Below, piece after piece: positions 34,426-43,774 of a stretch of DNA of 64,000 nt. The stretch comes from Poriferisodalis sp965203655 (GTDB lineage: Bacteria; Actinomycetota; Acidimicrobiia; Acidimicrobiales; Poriferisodalaceae). The DNA lies in the NCBI RefSeq assembly GCF_965203655.1, contig NZ_CBDBDD010000008.1:1-64000 (forward strand), in the 5' to 3' direction. The first letter of the stretch is position 1. Each line of letters opens with the position of its first letter. The position numbers were made by a program, and so were the translations under genes. The notes below the pieces were generated by a model that saw only the letters and a list, made by a program, of their open reading frames with translations, searched no databases and was not told the origin of the DNA.

Positions 34426-35709
34426 TCAACTGCCTGCGTCTAGCTCTTGAATGTCGATCGGCCTGACAGAGGTTTCGACAGCCTCGGGAAGCTCGGCATC
34501 AGTTTGAGACTCGACCACACCCAATTCCTTGAAGCGGCGACCCGTCACCATCACTCGTCCCTCAAACGATCCGACAGCGGCGTTGTAGGCATCGACTGCC
34601 TGGCTGAGGCCCCGACCAGACCTGGCAAAGAGTGCAGCAAATCTGCTCAACCGGGAATAGATCTCGTTACCGAGTTCGGCGACCCTCTCTGCATTTTCCT
34701 CAACCATCTGGCGCTGCCAAGCCAACGCCACGGTGCGGAGGTACATCACCAAGAGCCCTGGCGTGGCCAGCAACACGTTGTGCTCCCTCAGGAGACTGTC
34801 GAAAATCGCTGGGTCGTCATCGAGCGCCGCGTCGACCATGGGCTCGCTCGGGAGATACATCACAACCGCGTCTGGAGATCCGTCGACGAACTCTTGGTAG
34901 TTGCGCCGCGCGAGCACCTTCGCGTGATCACGAAGACTCTGGGAGTGCTTTTTCAGCAGCGCCCTCTTCTGTTCGGGATCGTCGGTGTTCATTGCGCTGA
35001 GGTATGACTCGAACGGTGTCTTGGCGTCAATGACCACTTTCGCTCCGCCCGGGATATTGACAATCACGTCGGGCCGCTGACGGCTGCTGGCACTATCAGC
35101 GCCAACCGAAGGCTGCTCGACGAAGTCGATGTGTGCGCTCATGCCGACATGCTCGAGCACATTGCGTAGATGCTGCTCGCCCCAGTCGCCCCTGGCCTTC
35201 GAATCGCTCAGAATCTGCCTCAGACCGCTTGTCTCTGACATCAGCTTGTTCACGCTGTCCGACACCTTGGCGGAGTCCTCGGCACGGGCAGTGTCGGCCT
35301 TGCTCACGAATTCATGCAGCTCGGCAAGTCGCTCGCGCATCGGATCGACCAATGCCTGCACCGTCTTGCCGGCGTTGGACGTTTGCACGTTGGCCAGATC
35401 GCGGAACTCCTTCATGAAGTTCGCCCGGGTGGTCTCGCTGATGTCAGCAGCAATCTGCTTGAACCTTGTTTCGAGTTCTGCCTGTTGCCGTTTCAGTTCG
35501 TCGACGCGGGCGGTGCGGTCGGCTTCGACCGCCGCCAGCTGCGTCCGCAACTTGACAGCAGCCTCGCGCTGCGCTGCCAACTCATCGCGAGACGTGTCGC
35601 GTTCGGACTCCAAGTTCGCCGTGCGGCGGGACAGAGCAGCCCACGCGACGCTGGTGCCTGCGGCGAGGCCAATGAGCAATCCGAGCACGACAGCGAAACC
35701 GGTGGACAT
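34426..35709 (-). CDS. rmuC: DNA recombination protein RmuC
   Basis: Protein of 427 residues. An N-terminal membrane segment (FAVVLGLLIGLAAGTSVAWAAL) is followed by a long coiled coil to about 180 and the RmuC domain: GDWGEQHLRNVLEHVGM, RPDVIVNIPGGAKVVIDAKTPFESYL, VMYLPSEPMVDAAL and LLATPGLLVMYLRTVALAWQ. RmuC limits chromosomal inversions. The 198 bp separating it from the antitoxin gene hold nothing recognisable. Confidence 0.95.
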   Translation of the reverse strand: MSTGFAVVLGLLIGLAAGTSVAWAALSRRTANLESERDTSRDELAAQREAAVKLRTQLAAVEADRTARVDELKRQQAELETRFKQIAADISETTRANFMKEFRDLANVQTSNAGKTVQALVDPMRERLAELHEFVSKADTARAEDSAKVSDSVNKLMSETSGLRQILSDSKARGDWGEQHLRNVLEHVGMSAHIDFVEQPSVGADSASSRQRPDVIVNIPGGAKVVIDAKTPFESYLSAMNTDDPEQKRALLKKHSQSLRDHAKVLARRNYQEFVDGSPDAVVMYLPSEPMVDAALDDDPAIFDSLLREHNVLLATPGLLVMYLRTVALAWQRQMVEENAERVAELGNEIYSRLSRFAALFARSGRGLSQAVDAYNAAVGSFEGRVMVTGRRFKELGVVESQTDAELPEAVETSVRPIDIQELDAGS

Positions 35710-35892
35710 GGGGCGTACTCCTCGGTGAGGTCTTGTTCCGGCGGTCGGCGGACTCGCCTAGCCGGAACGTGCTGCTCATTGTCTAGCGAGGGGCTGTGAC
35801 GCGGCGGCGGCCCGTCGTCCGCCGCTCGTCCCGGCCCGGGACACACCACTAGCGTCGGCGTCGGTGCACAGCGTGACCACCCACGGGCCCGA

Positions 35893-37728
35893 ATGGTTCA
35901 CGAGCAGCAACGTCTGCGGCCGCTGAGACCTTGGCGCGCCCGTTCGGCGGCTCTCGCAACGGTCCTGCTGCTGGCGGGCGCGTGCAGCTCCATAACCGCC
36001 GAACAGGCTGATTCGACGGGCGCGTCCCAAGAGGCAGGCGACCCGACCGGCACGCCCGCAGAGTTGCCCGCCGCCACCACTCAACCGCCGCGTGAGGTCG
36101 GCTCGGACGATCGGGCGGTCGAGGGCACCGCGCCCCGCCGCGGCGGCACGCTGCGGGTGCTGCTGGCAGCCGATCCCACACCCGTCACCGGCTGGACGCC
36201 GTGGGATCACGTGTGCGCATGGTCGTGCCGCAGCGTCGTGGACCATGTGCTCGAGACGCTCACCGTGGTGCTCGCGGACGGTTCGGTCGCTCCCTGGCTG
36301 GCGGAGTCGGTGTCGGCCGATTCCTCGCTCCAGCGCTGGACCATCCGCCTGCGACCCGACATCACCTTCACTGACGGCGAGCCGCTGGATGCGCTGACGG
36401 TCAAGACCGGCATCGATGACTACTTGCGTTCAGGGCGCGCCAGCGGCGGTCACCTGCGCGACGCCCGCATCACCTCGGTCATCGTGCTGGACGAGCTCAG
36501 GCTGGTCATCGAGCTCAGCGAACCCAACGCGGGGTTGCCGGCCGCACTGGCCGGTCCCGTGGGACGTGTCTTCTCCATTGCGGCTGCAGCGGCAGACCCG
36601 GACGGCTTCGCAAGAGCGCCGGTGGGCACCGGGCCGTTCACGTTCGGCAGCTGGTCGCCGGGTGAGCCAGCCGTCCTCGAGTCCAATCCGGGCTACTGGC
36701 GAACCGCTGCAGACGGCTCACCGCTGCCGTGGGTGGACGAGATCCGCTTCACCGAGATTCCGGGCGAGCGAGATCGCCTCGCAGCGCTCGTCGAAGGTCG
36801 CGGGGACGTGCTGATGTCGCGATCGGCGGAGCTCGCCACCGCCCTCAGCACCACGACAGACGGCGCAGGTCAGCCGCTCAGCGTGGTTCGTCGCTTCGAC
36901 GACAACGCCGGCGTCGTCTTGTTCAACCTGCTGCGTGCCCCGCTCGACGACATCCGCGTACGGCGGGCGCTGATCGCAGCCGCCGACCAGGACGTGCTCA
37001 TCCGGGCACTCGGGACCGACGTCGACTGGATGGCCGCAACGCAATGGTGGGCGCCCGGCAGCATCTGGTACGCGGCAGATGTGGCGCTGGCATGGCCCGA
37101 TCACGATCTCGAACGGGCCCGATTGCTGCTGCGCGAGTACACGGAGGATCCCGAGCGCTCCGACGACCGAGACCCCGGCGAGCCGGTACGGGTGCGGCTG
37201 CTGTGCACCGACGATGTCGCGCTCGCCCGGATGACGACGGCACTCCAACGGCAGTGGGAGCGCATCGGGCTCGTCGACGTCGAGGTCGAGACGCTCGCGC
37301 GCACCGGCCTCATCGGCCGCGTCATGGGCTCGGTGGTCCAGAGTCCTTCGTTCGCGGGAGACTTCACGGCCGCGTGCTGGCGCGTCGGGGGCGAGTCGGA
37401 CCCGGCGCTGCTGGCGACGGTGGCAGTCGGGCCGGTGAGGACCACGCCGTTGAACGCTTCCAACTTGACCGGCGAGCACTTGGCCGCGCTGGCGAGCCTG
37501 ATCAAGTCGACGAATGACCTCCAGGAGCGACGTCAGGCCGTGGCCCAGTTCTCCGCAGAGCTCGCCAACGAGGCGCCGTGGGTGTACCTGGGCTACGCCT
37601 CGAGCGCCATTGCAGCGTCTGCGGCTGTCGGAGGCCTGGGCACCACGACGCTGCCCGGCGGCGACATCGTCGAAGGCCAGCGACTCGGTATGAGCCGCTA
37701 CGACGAGGCGTGGCTGCGACATGAGTGA
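35893..37728 (+). CDS. ABC transporter substrate-binding lipoprotein, peptide/nickel family (SBP_bac_5)
   Basis: Lipoprotein of 611 residues. LLLAGACS is the lipobox, with Cys near 30, and a Thr/Pro/Ala-rich spacer follows to about 75. The family 5 fold shows in RGGTLRVLLAADP, ETLTVVLADGSVAPWLAESV, FTDGEPLDALTVKTGIDDYL, PVGTGPFTFGSWSPGE and RVRRALIAAADQDVL. No permease or ATPase genes are adjacent, so it is an orphan receptor. Ligand unknown. Confidence 0.88.
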   Translation: MVHEQQRLRPLRPWRARSAALATVLLLAGACSSITAEQADSTGASQEAGDPTGTPAELPAATTQPPREVGSDDRAVEGTAPRRGGTLRVLLAADPTPVTGWTPWDHVCAWSCRSVVDHVLETLTVVLADGSVAPWLAESVSADSSLQRWTIRLRPDITFTDGEPLDALTVKTGIDDYLRSGRASGGHLRDARITSVIVLDELRLVIELSEPNAGLPAALAGPVGRVFSIAAAAADPDGFARAPVGTGPFTFGSWSPGEPAVLESNPGYWRTAADGSPLPWVDEIRFTEIPGERDRLAALVEGRGDVLMSRSAELATALSTTTDGAGQPLSVVRRFDDNAGVVLFNLLRAPLDDIRVRRALIAAADQDVLIRALGTDVDWMAATQWWAPGSIWYAADVALAWPDHDLERARLLLREYTEDPERSDDRDPGEPVRVRLLCTDDVALARMTTALQRQWERIGLVDVEVETLARTGLIGRVMGSVVQSPSFAGDFTAACWRVGGESDPALLATVAVGPVRTTPLNASNLTGEHLAALASLIKSTNDLQERRQAVAQFSAELANEAPWVYLGYASSAIAASAAVGGLGTTTLPGGDIVEGQRLGMSRYDEAWLRHE

Positions 37729-37792
37729 CAGTGCTGCACCTCGAACGCGGCCGCTCGGCTGGCTGCGGCAGCCGCAGTGAAGGCGCACGGCG

Positions 37793-38911
37793 GTGACTGA
37801 GGGGGTGCCTCCCGAGCTGCCGCCGTCGAGCGCTGCACAACTCGGTTGGCAGCGGCGAGCTGCTGGGCCACAGCTGCCGCCGGGTCATCGCGTGAGCCGG
37901 GTCGCGGTCGAGCATCGCGGCGCCTACGAACTCGTCGACGGCACCGGCGCGGTGATCGGGGCACTGGATGCGGCCGTGCGCAGGGCGGCCCGCACGCCAT
38001 TCGACTATCCGACGGTCGGCGACTGGGTCGTCCGAACGCTCGAAGCACGGCATGACCGCCGTGTGGCGATCACCAGCGTGCTGGACCGCAGTTCGCTGCT
38101 GTGCCGGCGCGCTGCGGGACCGCACGCGCGACCGCAACTGGTGGCAGCGAATGCCGATGTGCTTGCGGTGGTGATGACCCCTGCATCTGCCAGCGATGCT
38201 GCCTTGGCGGACACGGTCGGATCGGCGGCACCGGGCGTCGGAATCGGGCACCGGGTCGAGTGGTATCTCACGGCGGCATTCAGCGGCGGCGCTCGACCCG
38301 TGATCGTCGTGAACAAGATCGACACGGTGTCGAACGCCGAATACGAGGCGACCGTCGATGCGCTGCGACGCCGGCTCGGCTCCGCAGCGGCGGAGGTACC
38401 GATCCTGGCAACCAGCGCGCTCGACGGCCGCGGGCTCGACAGCCTTGGAGCCCTGGCCGGCGACGGCGCGACGGTCGCCCTCAGCGGCCCGTCCGGGGTC
38501 GGCAAGTCATCGCTGGTCAACCGGCTCGCTGGAGGCGAGGTGATGCCTGTGGCCCCGCTGAGTCCGGACGGCCGCGGTCGTCACACGACAGTGCGGCGCC
38601 AGCTCGTTCCGGTCGGCGGGCCCGACGGGGGGACATTCGTCGACACCCCGGGCTTGCAGGATCTGATCCCCTGGAGCGGCGATCTGGGCCTGCCAGCAGC
38701 GCCAGCCGTGCTCGACGGCGTGGCGCAGACGTTTGGCGATATCGCGGCGCTCGCTCAGCACTGCCGCTTTGCCGACTGCTCACACACGGTCGAGCCAGAT
38801 TGCGCAGTCATTGCTGCGGTGCAATCGGGCGAGTTGGCAGCCGAGCGCCTGAGCACCTACCTCGAACTCGTCGCCGACATGGAAGCGGGCAACGCGCTCA
38901 GCGACCCTTGA
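37793..38911 (+). CDS. rsgA: Ribosome small-subunit GTPase RsgA
   Basis: Circularly permuted GTPase for late 30S maturation, 372 residues. After an OB-like N-terminus the motifs run in the expected permuted order: G4 VVNKIDT, G5-like TSALDGRG, G1 GPSGVGKSSLVN, switch GRGRHTT, G3 DTPGLQD. The zinc site at the end is HCRFADCSHTVEPDC. GTG start. Convergent with the enoyl-CoA hydratase downstream, with 14 bp of 3' overlap. Confidence 0.92.
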   Translation: MTEGVPPELPPSSAAQLGWQRRAAGPQLPPGHRVSRVAVEHRGAYELVDGTGAVIGALDAAVRRAARTPFDYPTVGDWVVRTLEARHDRRVAITSVLDRSSLLCRRAAGPHARPQLVAANADVLAVVMTPASASDAALADTVGSAAPGVGIGHRVEWYLTAAFSGGARPVIVVNKIDTVSNAEYEATVDALRRRLGSAAAEVPILATSALDGRGLDSLGALAGDGATVALSGPSGVGKSSLVNRLAGGEVMPVAPLSPDGRGRHTTVRRQLVPVGGPDGGTFVDTPGLQDLIPWSGDLGLPAAPAVLDGVAQTFGDIAALAQHCRFADCSHTVEPDCAVIAAVQSGELAAERLSTYLELVADMEAGNALSDP

Positions 38912-39716
38912 ACTCGGGGCGGCGCTTGTTCATGAACGCATCCACGCCCTCTTGGTAGTCCTCGCTGTCAAAGCAGGCCCGGATCATCGCCTCGACCTCG
39001 GTGAAGTCACGCTGAGACTCCGGTTTTTGCCATTGGGTCAGCGCCGCCTTCGCGGCGGCAATGGTCAGCGGGGCGTTCTGGCCGATGAGGTCGGTCCATT
39101 CCTCCACTGAGGCCTCGAGGTGCGCCTTGGGCACCACCCGGTTGACGAGACCCATCTGCAGGGCCTCCTGCGCGCCGAAACGGTCGGCCAGGAAGAAGAT
39201 GCGCTTGGCTGCGGAGGGCCCGACCAGCCGCATCAGCGTGCCGATGCCGGCTGCGCCGTAGCCGAGTCCGAGGCGGGCTGCGGGGATCGTGAACTGCGCA
39301 TCCTCGGCAGCGACGCGCAGGTCGGCCGTGAGGGCCACCGCCAGACCGCCGCCGATGCAATAGCCGTGAATGGCAGCGATGAGCGGCTTGGACAGTCCCA
39401 GCAGCGAGGCGTGCGCTCTCGACGTCGTGTCGTCGTAGTCACGGTTGCCGCTTGCGTCAGATCGCTGCTCGCCGAATTGGCTGATATCGGCGCCTGCCGC
39501 GAACGCGCGCTCACCGGCTCCGCGGATCACCACCACGCGGATCTCGTGGTCGTTCTCGAGCTCGGTCGCGGCGTCGGTGATGCCGTTCCACATCTGCGCG
39601 CTGATGGCGTTGTGCCGCTCCGGATGGTCGAGAATGATGCGGCCCACATGGCCGTCGCGTTCGAGATGCACCTGCCCGCTCACGGCGGCCGACGCTACCG
39701 CCCGGCCAGTGGACAT
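38898..39716 (-). CDS. Enoyl-CoA hydratase/isomerase family protein
   Basis: Crotonase-fold protein of 272 residues. Oxyanion-hole segments are RAFAAGADISQF and GYCIGGGLAVALTADLRVAAED. The catalytic Glu position seen in true hydratases (LGLGYG region) lacks a clear acid, so isomerase or other chemistry is possible. A GTG at 39683 before SGQVHLERDG is an alternative start. Paired with a paralogue 67 bp upstream on the same strand. Confidence 0.88.
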   Translation of the reverse strand: MSTGRAVASAAVSGQVHLERDGHVGRIILDHPERHNAISAQMWNGITDAATELENDHEIRVVVIRGAGERAFAAGADISQFGEQRSDASGNRDYDDTTSRAHASLLGLSKPLIAAIHGYCIGGGLAVALTADLRVAAEDAQFTIPAARLGLGYGAAGIGTLMRLVGPSAAKRIFFLADRFGAQEALQMGLVNRVVPKAHLEASVEEWTDLIGQNAPLTIAAAKAALTQWQKPESQRDFTEVEAMIRACFDSEDYQEGVDAFMNKRRPEFKGR

Positions 39717-39783
39717 GCCCGAGATTGACGTGCCGACGCAGCGCGCGCAGCCGGTGGTGCGAGGGATCGAGTGAGGCTCGAAC

Positions 39784-40611
39784 TCAGGATTCGGGCGGCA
39801 CCCAGCTGGCGTCGCGGCGTTCGCGGAATGCGGCGATGCCTTCGGCGGCTTCCTCGCTCTGGAACAGCCGCTGGCTCAATTCGGCCGTCCACTCCCAGGC
39901 TTCGCTGCGTGGCATCTGCGGCACCCTCGTCACGAGCTGCTTGGTGTTGGCCAGCGCGTTGGGCCCGCCCCGCACCAGGCGACGCAGTGTCGCTGCCACT
40001 TCGTCGTCGAGCTGGTCGCGCGGCACCGCTCGATTGATCAGCCCGGCCGCAGCCGCTCGGGGGGCAGGCACCCGCTCGCCCTCGAGGAACAGCTCGCTGG
40101 CATCGGCACGGCGCAGCTTCGGCAAGCAGACTACCGAGATCACAGCGGGCGCCACGCCGATGCGAACCTCGGTGAATCCGATGATGGCGTCGTCGGCGGC
40201 AATCGAGATGTCCATCGCCGCGGCCAGCCCCACGCCGCCGGCGGTGACATGACCTGCCAGCCGGCCCACCACAGGCTTGTCACAGGTCATGATCTTCTCG
40301 AGGATTTCCACGAAGTTGTGGCGCAGCGTCGGCTGGGGCACACCGGGCTGGGCGGCGCGCAGGTCCGCACCAGCGCAGAACGTGTTGCCCACATGGGTGA
40401 ACAGGATCGCTCGCACTCCAGGGTCGGCCAGTGCCGCTTCGAAGTGATCGCCGACGCCGTTCACGATCTCGACGCTGAGCGCATTGCGGTAGTCGGGCCG
40501 GTTCAACGTGATTGTTGCCACGCCACCCGCGACCTCATAGAGCACGGCCGCATCGGGGTCGTCTATCGGCGTGCGATTGTCGGTGCCGTCGCCGGCAAGA
40601 TCCTCTGACAT
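39784..40611 (-). CDS. Enoyl-CoA hydratase/isomerase family protein
   Basis: Second crotonase-fold protein, 275 residues from the ATG at 40611; the longer reading from 40698 adds a low-complexity leader. NRPDYRNALSVEIV, NTFCAGADLRAA and GHVTAGGVGLAAAMDISIAAD are the CoA and oxyanion motifs. Expected in acyl-CoA breakdown alongside its paralogue; substrate not determinable. Confidence 0.88.
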   Translation of the reverse strand: MSEDLAGDGTDNRTPIDDPDAAVLYEVAGGVATITLNRPDYRNALSVEIVNGVGDHFEAALADPGVRAILFTHVGNTFCAGADLRAAQPGVPQPTLRHNFVEILEKIMTCDKPVVGRLAGHVTAGGVGLAAAMDISIAADDAIIGFTEVRIGVAPAVISVVCLPKLRRADASELFLEGERVPAPRAAAAGLINRAVPRDQLDDEVAATLRRLVRGGPNALANTKQLVTRVPQMPRSEAWEWTAELSQRLFQSEEAAEGIAAFRERRDASWVPPES

Positions 40612-40774
40612 CGCAGCGATGCTAGGCAACCGGGCTCGGGCAGGAGTCGCCATTGAGGCATGACCTGCCGGCGCGGCCGAACGCGCTGTGCGAAGCATCG
40701 GCGAAAATCGCTTTCGTGCCCATTAGCGGCTGCTGTAGCGTCAATGATGACGAATAGCGAGCACAGGTGCCGTC

Positions 40775-40972
40775 GTGGCCGCAACCCCGCAACCAGTTGA
40801 TCCCGCCGCCGACCCATCGGCCGATGACGGCATGGTTTCCCTCGCAGACCTCCACGCTGCGGCCGGAGTTGCGCCCCTGCCGCCTGATCAGAGCACGGGC
40901 GTCATCTACGGCTCCGACGAAGCGCATCTCGCCCACCTCACCGCTCAGCCGTACGAGCCTGCGGACGCTTGA
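40775..40972 (+). CDS. Small acidic hypothetical protein
   Basis: Protein of 65 residues with a GTG start, Ala/Asp/Pro-rich, including SLADLHAAAGVAPLPPDQ and GVIYGSDEAHLAHL. Codon use is like the neighbours. Nothing similar is recognised. Confidence rests only on composition and the lack of another gene in this gap. Confidence 0.4.
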   Translation: MAATPQPVDPAADPSADDGMVSLADLHAAAGVAPLPPDQSTGVIYGSDEAHLAHLTAQPYEPADA

Positions 40973-41306
40973 GCGCGCGCAGCTGTGGTGATCCCGGCTG
41001 TGGAGACGGTCGGCGTGAAGTTGGCTGCGGCCATCCCTGCACTGTGGGCGAACGTCGCGGTCAGCGGCTCAAGACCGACGCACTGAGCGTCTTGCTGATC
41101 TTGATGTGTTGCTTGAGCTAACTGGACCTATGGAACCTCGTTGGGCTTGATGGCATGTCAGTGCCGTAACTGCGGCGAAGCATCAACTCCCAAGCTTGCG
41201 GCTGAGGTTCATAACCGCTGGTCAGAGGCTGTTTTTGGGGTGTGCCTTAATCGTTCGTATTGTGCACAGGCTTGATGCGCTGTGTCAAGCCGTGTCGCGG
41301 CGGTGT
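40973..41306. other. Gene-free 334-bp boundary of the accessory region
   Basis: No open frame with convincing coding character. The gap is less GC-rich than its surroundings at its right half. A stem of GGCTTGA and TCAAGCC with a nine-base loop occurs at 41269-41291, just past the recombinase stop; it could end that transcript or form part of a recombination site. The gap is the likely left edge of the island. Confidence 0.4.
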
Positions 41307-42077
41307 CTACGCGCTGTGCTGGCTGGGTGGGTCGCCGTCGTTGTCTGGGTGCGTGAGGGCCTGTTGGTGTGCTTGGGCGTTGGCTTGGGCGGCAGCGTCG
41401 TGGTTGATGGTGCGCAGCAGGGATCTTGCTGATGAGCGGGTCCAGGTGGTGTTGCCGGTGGGGGTGGCGATGTCGGCGTCGGTGAGCGCGGCTGCGATCT
41501 GGGCGAGGCTGTGTCCGGCTGAGCGCAGGCGGGATGCGAGCTGCTTGGTGGTCTCGCTGTGGCGGCTGGGCCGTCCGAATCGGGTGCCGCGCAGTCGGGC
41601 GATCTCGAGCGCCTCGGTGGTGCGGATGCGTGCCATGTCGGCTTCGAATTCGGCGACGAGGGCGCGAAACCCTATGCACATGCGGCCTTCGGGGCCGCTG
41701 AGGCCCGCGGGGAAGTCGAGCACGGCGAGGGTCCAGCCCTCGGCCTGGGAGCGTTCGTAGAGGCGCAGCAACTCGATCGTGGAGCGCGCTAGGCGGTCTG
41801 AGCGCGCTACGGCGAGCACCTGGAGGTGGCCGTCGTTGAGCTGCTCGAGCGCTGCTTGCGGCAGCGGCCTGCGCTCGGTGGGGGTCTTGCCTGACACGGC
41901 GTCGTCGGTGATCCGCTCCACGATCTGCCAGCCGTGGGCTGCTGCGGCCCGGTCCACGGCGCGGTGCTGCGCGTCGGTGCCCAGGCCCGACGCGGCTTGG
42001 GCGCCCGTGGACACCCGCGCGTAGGAGATCGCCTTCAGCACGTCGGTCTCAGGTGTGTTTTCGGTGTTTTCGTTCAT
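41307..42077 (-). CDS. Serine recombinase (resolvase/invertase family)
   Basis: Site-specific recombinase of 256 residues. The catalytic domain begins ISYARVSTGAQ, with the nucleophilic Ser in RVS, followed by LAVARSDRLARS (catalytic Arg set), FRALVAEFEADMARIRTTEAL (long helix E) and a short C-terminal helix-turn-helix, SLAQIAAALTDADIATPTG. The size fits small resolvases or invertases rather than large integrases. It is transcribed away from the His-rich protein array next to it and is a candidate for rearranging it. Confidence 0.9.
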   Translation of the reverse strand: MNENTENTPETDVLKAISYARVSTGAQAASGLGTDAQHRAVDRAAAAHGWQIVERITDDAVSGKTPTERRPLPQAALEQLNDGHLQVLAVARSDRLARSTIELLRLYERSQAEGWTLAVLDFPAGLSGPEGRMCIGFRALVAEFEADMARIRTTEALEIARLRGTRFGRPSRHSETTKQLASRLRSAGHSLAQIAAALTDADIATPTGNTTWTRSSARSLLRTINHDAAAQANAQAHQQALTHPDNDGDPPSQHSA

Positions 42078-42214
42078 GCGGGGACTGTGCCTGAAGTGAA
42101 CGATTCGCGCGCAGGCCGGCCCCGTTGGGCGGCATCAGCTGCATGGGTCCCCCTTCCGGGGCCGGCGGGTGCGCGGATCGCTCACACGCCAACCCGCCCG
42201 GAAGGAACCCGCCC

Positions 42215-43711
42215 ATGTCCAAGAGAATCTGGGCAGCGCTCGCGGCGCTGCTCACGTTCGCGACGGTGCTCGCCGTCGTGCCGCTCGTCAATGCAGAACC
42301 CGCCGACGCGCACACCAAGACCGTGCGCCGCTGTGTTGCCGATCCGCCGATAAGTCACTGTTGGAACGAGTCAGTTCCGCACACTCACCCCAAGCCGAGG
42401 CCGTCCACGCCGCCCGATCCGTGCCCGCCGCCAGCGCATGAGCACGGCGACTACGGCTGCCATTGGTCAGGCGACCCCCACCCCACCACGACAACGACCA
42501 CCACGACCACGACCGAGAAGAGGCGCAAGGTCTGCCCAGCGGGCACCTCGGGCACCCCGCCGAACTGCGTGCCCGACGTGTGCCCTGCGGGCCAGACCGG
42601 CACGCCGCCGAACTGCGTGCCCGACGTGTGCCCTGCGGGCCAGACCGGCACGCCGCCGAACTGCGTGCCCGACGTGTGCCCTGCGGGCCAGACCGGCACG
42701 CCGCCGAACTGCGTGCCCGACGTGTGCCCTGCGGGCCAGACCGGCACGCCGCCGAACTGCGTGCCCGACGTGTGCCCTGCGGGCCAGACCGGCACGCCGC
42801 CGAACTGCGTGCGAGACGCTGGCGGGACCGTCTCGGGCTGCGGGCACCCCTCCCAGCACAAGCACGACAAGCTCGGCTGCCACAACCGCAGCAGCGGCCA
42901 CGACACCAGCCCGACGCGCTGCGGGCCGCGCTCGGCCTACCACAAGCACGACGGCAGCGGCTGCCACGTCGCCACGCTCGACCACTGCCACGACGGCCAG
43001 CACGCACACGAGGGCAGCGGCTGCCATGCCGAGGACACCGAGCACGGCAGGGGCCACGACACCGCCGACGGGCGATGCGTCGGACGGGTGCCGTCGCACG
43101 CTCACGACGGGTTCGCGTGCCATTCGGTCAACACCAATCACTGCCACGACGGCCAGCACGCGCATGACGGCGGGGGCTGCCACCCCATCGACCACGACTC
43201 CTGCCCGCTGGGCGAGCACGAGCATCTCAGCGAACAAACCAGCGGCTGCCACCCCACCGGCCGAGACCACTATTCTCATTTCGACGACATCAACGTCACT
43301 CAAGACGTTTTCGAGAGCATCGTCTCGGGTGCTCTGTGCCTAGCCGCGGGCGGGCTCGGGGCACTCGCCTGCGCGGGCGGTTTCACTTGGTTGAACTCCC
43401 AGAACGCGCGAGAGAAGCAGTTGGCGCTCCGAGAACTCAAGAAGGCTCATGACAAAATTGTCGAGGAAAAGAACCGCAAGGACCGGCCTTCAGACGACAC
43501 CACGCCGAAGAAAACGCCTGACGCGACATCCACGACAGCGACGCCGAAGGGGACGCCCGGCACAACAGCTACCACCACGCCGCCGAAGCTGAGCACTGCC
43601 GACATCATCCAAGCGCAGCGCGACCTGCAAGCGGGCCGCATCACACCCGAGCAGCACCGCGAGATCGCCCGTCGCTGGGACTGCCAGCGCGGTTTCACTC
43701 ACCGATGCTGA
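42215..43711 (+). CDS. Secreted His/Cys-rich repeat protein, head of a duplicated array
   Basis: Exported protein of 498 residues, family unknown. Regions: signal peptide 1-30 (RIWAALAALLTFATVLAVV); Pro/His region; ten-Thr tract near 92-101; six units of about 16 residues with CPAGQTGTPPNC at about 105-200; a His/Cys-rich region about 205-345 with repeated HCHDGQHAHxGxGCH and DHDSCPLGEHEHL; a Gly/Ala-rich hydrophobic segment near 365-390; a charged helix; Thr/Pro linker; and a C-terminal segment STADIIQAQRDLQAGRITPEQ resembling a SHOCT helix pair, ending DCQRGFTHRC. GGAAGG lies upstream of the ATG. His/Cys content suggests metal binding or disulphide crosslinking. Two start-less copies of the C-terminal half follow. 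Confidence 0.75.
   Translation: MSKRIWAALAALLTFATVLAVVPLVNAEPADAHTKTVRRCVADPPISHCWNESVPHTHPKPRPSTPPDPCPPPAHEHGDYGCHWSGDPHPTTTTTTTTTTEKRRKVCPAGTSGTPPNCVPDVCPAGQTGTPPNCVPDVCPAGQTGTPPNCVPDVCPAGQTGTPPNCVPDVCPAGQTGTPPNCVPDVCPAGQTGTPPNCVRDAGGTVSGCGHPSQHKHDKLGCHNRSSGHDTSPTRCGPRSAYHKHDGSGCHVATLDHCHDGQHAHEGSGCHAEDTEHGRGHDTADGRCVGRVPSHAHDGFACHSVNTNHCHDGQHAHDGGGCHPIDHDSCPLGEHEHLSEQTSGCHPTGRDHYSHFDDINVTQDVFESIVSGALCLAAGGLGALACAGGFTWLNSQNAREKQLALRELKKAHDKIVEEKNRKDRPSDDTTPKKTPDATSTTATPKGTPGTTATTTPPKLSTADIIQAQRDLQAGRITPEQHREIARRWDCQRGFTHRC
42575..42814. repeat. Five 48-bp tandem repeats in the His/Cys-rich gene
   Basis: Five units, each encoding DVCPAGQTGTPPNCV plus Pro, are identical at the DNA level except for the final codon of the last unit (CGA for CCC). 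A diverged sixth unit (KVCPAGTSGTPPNCVP) precedes them at 42527-42574. Identity of the units indicates recent expansion; copy number is likely to vary between strains. Confidence 0.95.
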
Positions 43712-43774
43712 GAGGGCACCTAGAAAATGCAAGTGCAAACGCCGACTACAATCCAAACGCAGGAGCAACCGTCC

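Noticed and set aside
40973..41306. tRNA or small RNA in the gap before the recombinase
   Set aside because: No cloverleaf or convincing structured RNA could be drawn, only a single 7-bp stem.
42575..42814. Regular repeats that could suggest CRISPR
   Set aside because: Units are contiguous, 48 bp, with no spacers, and keep a coding frame with Cys/Pro pattern.
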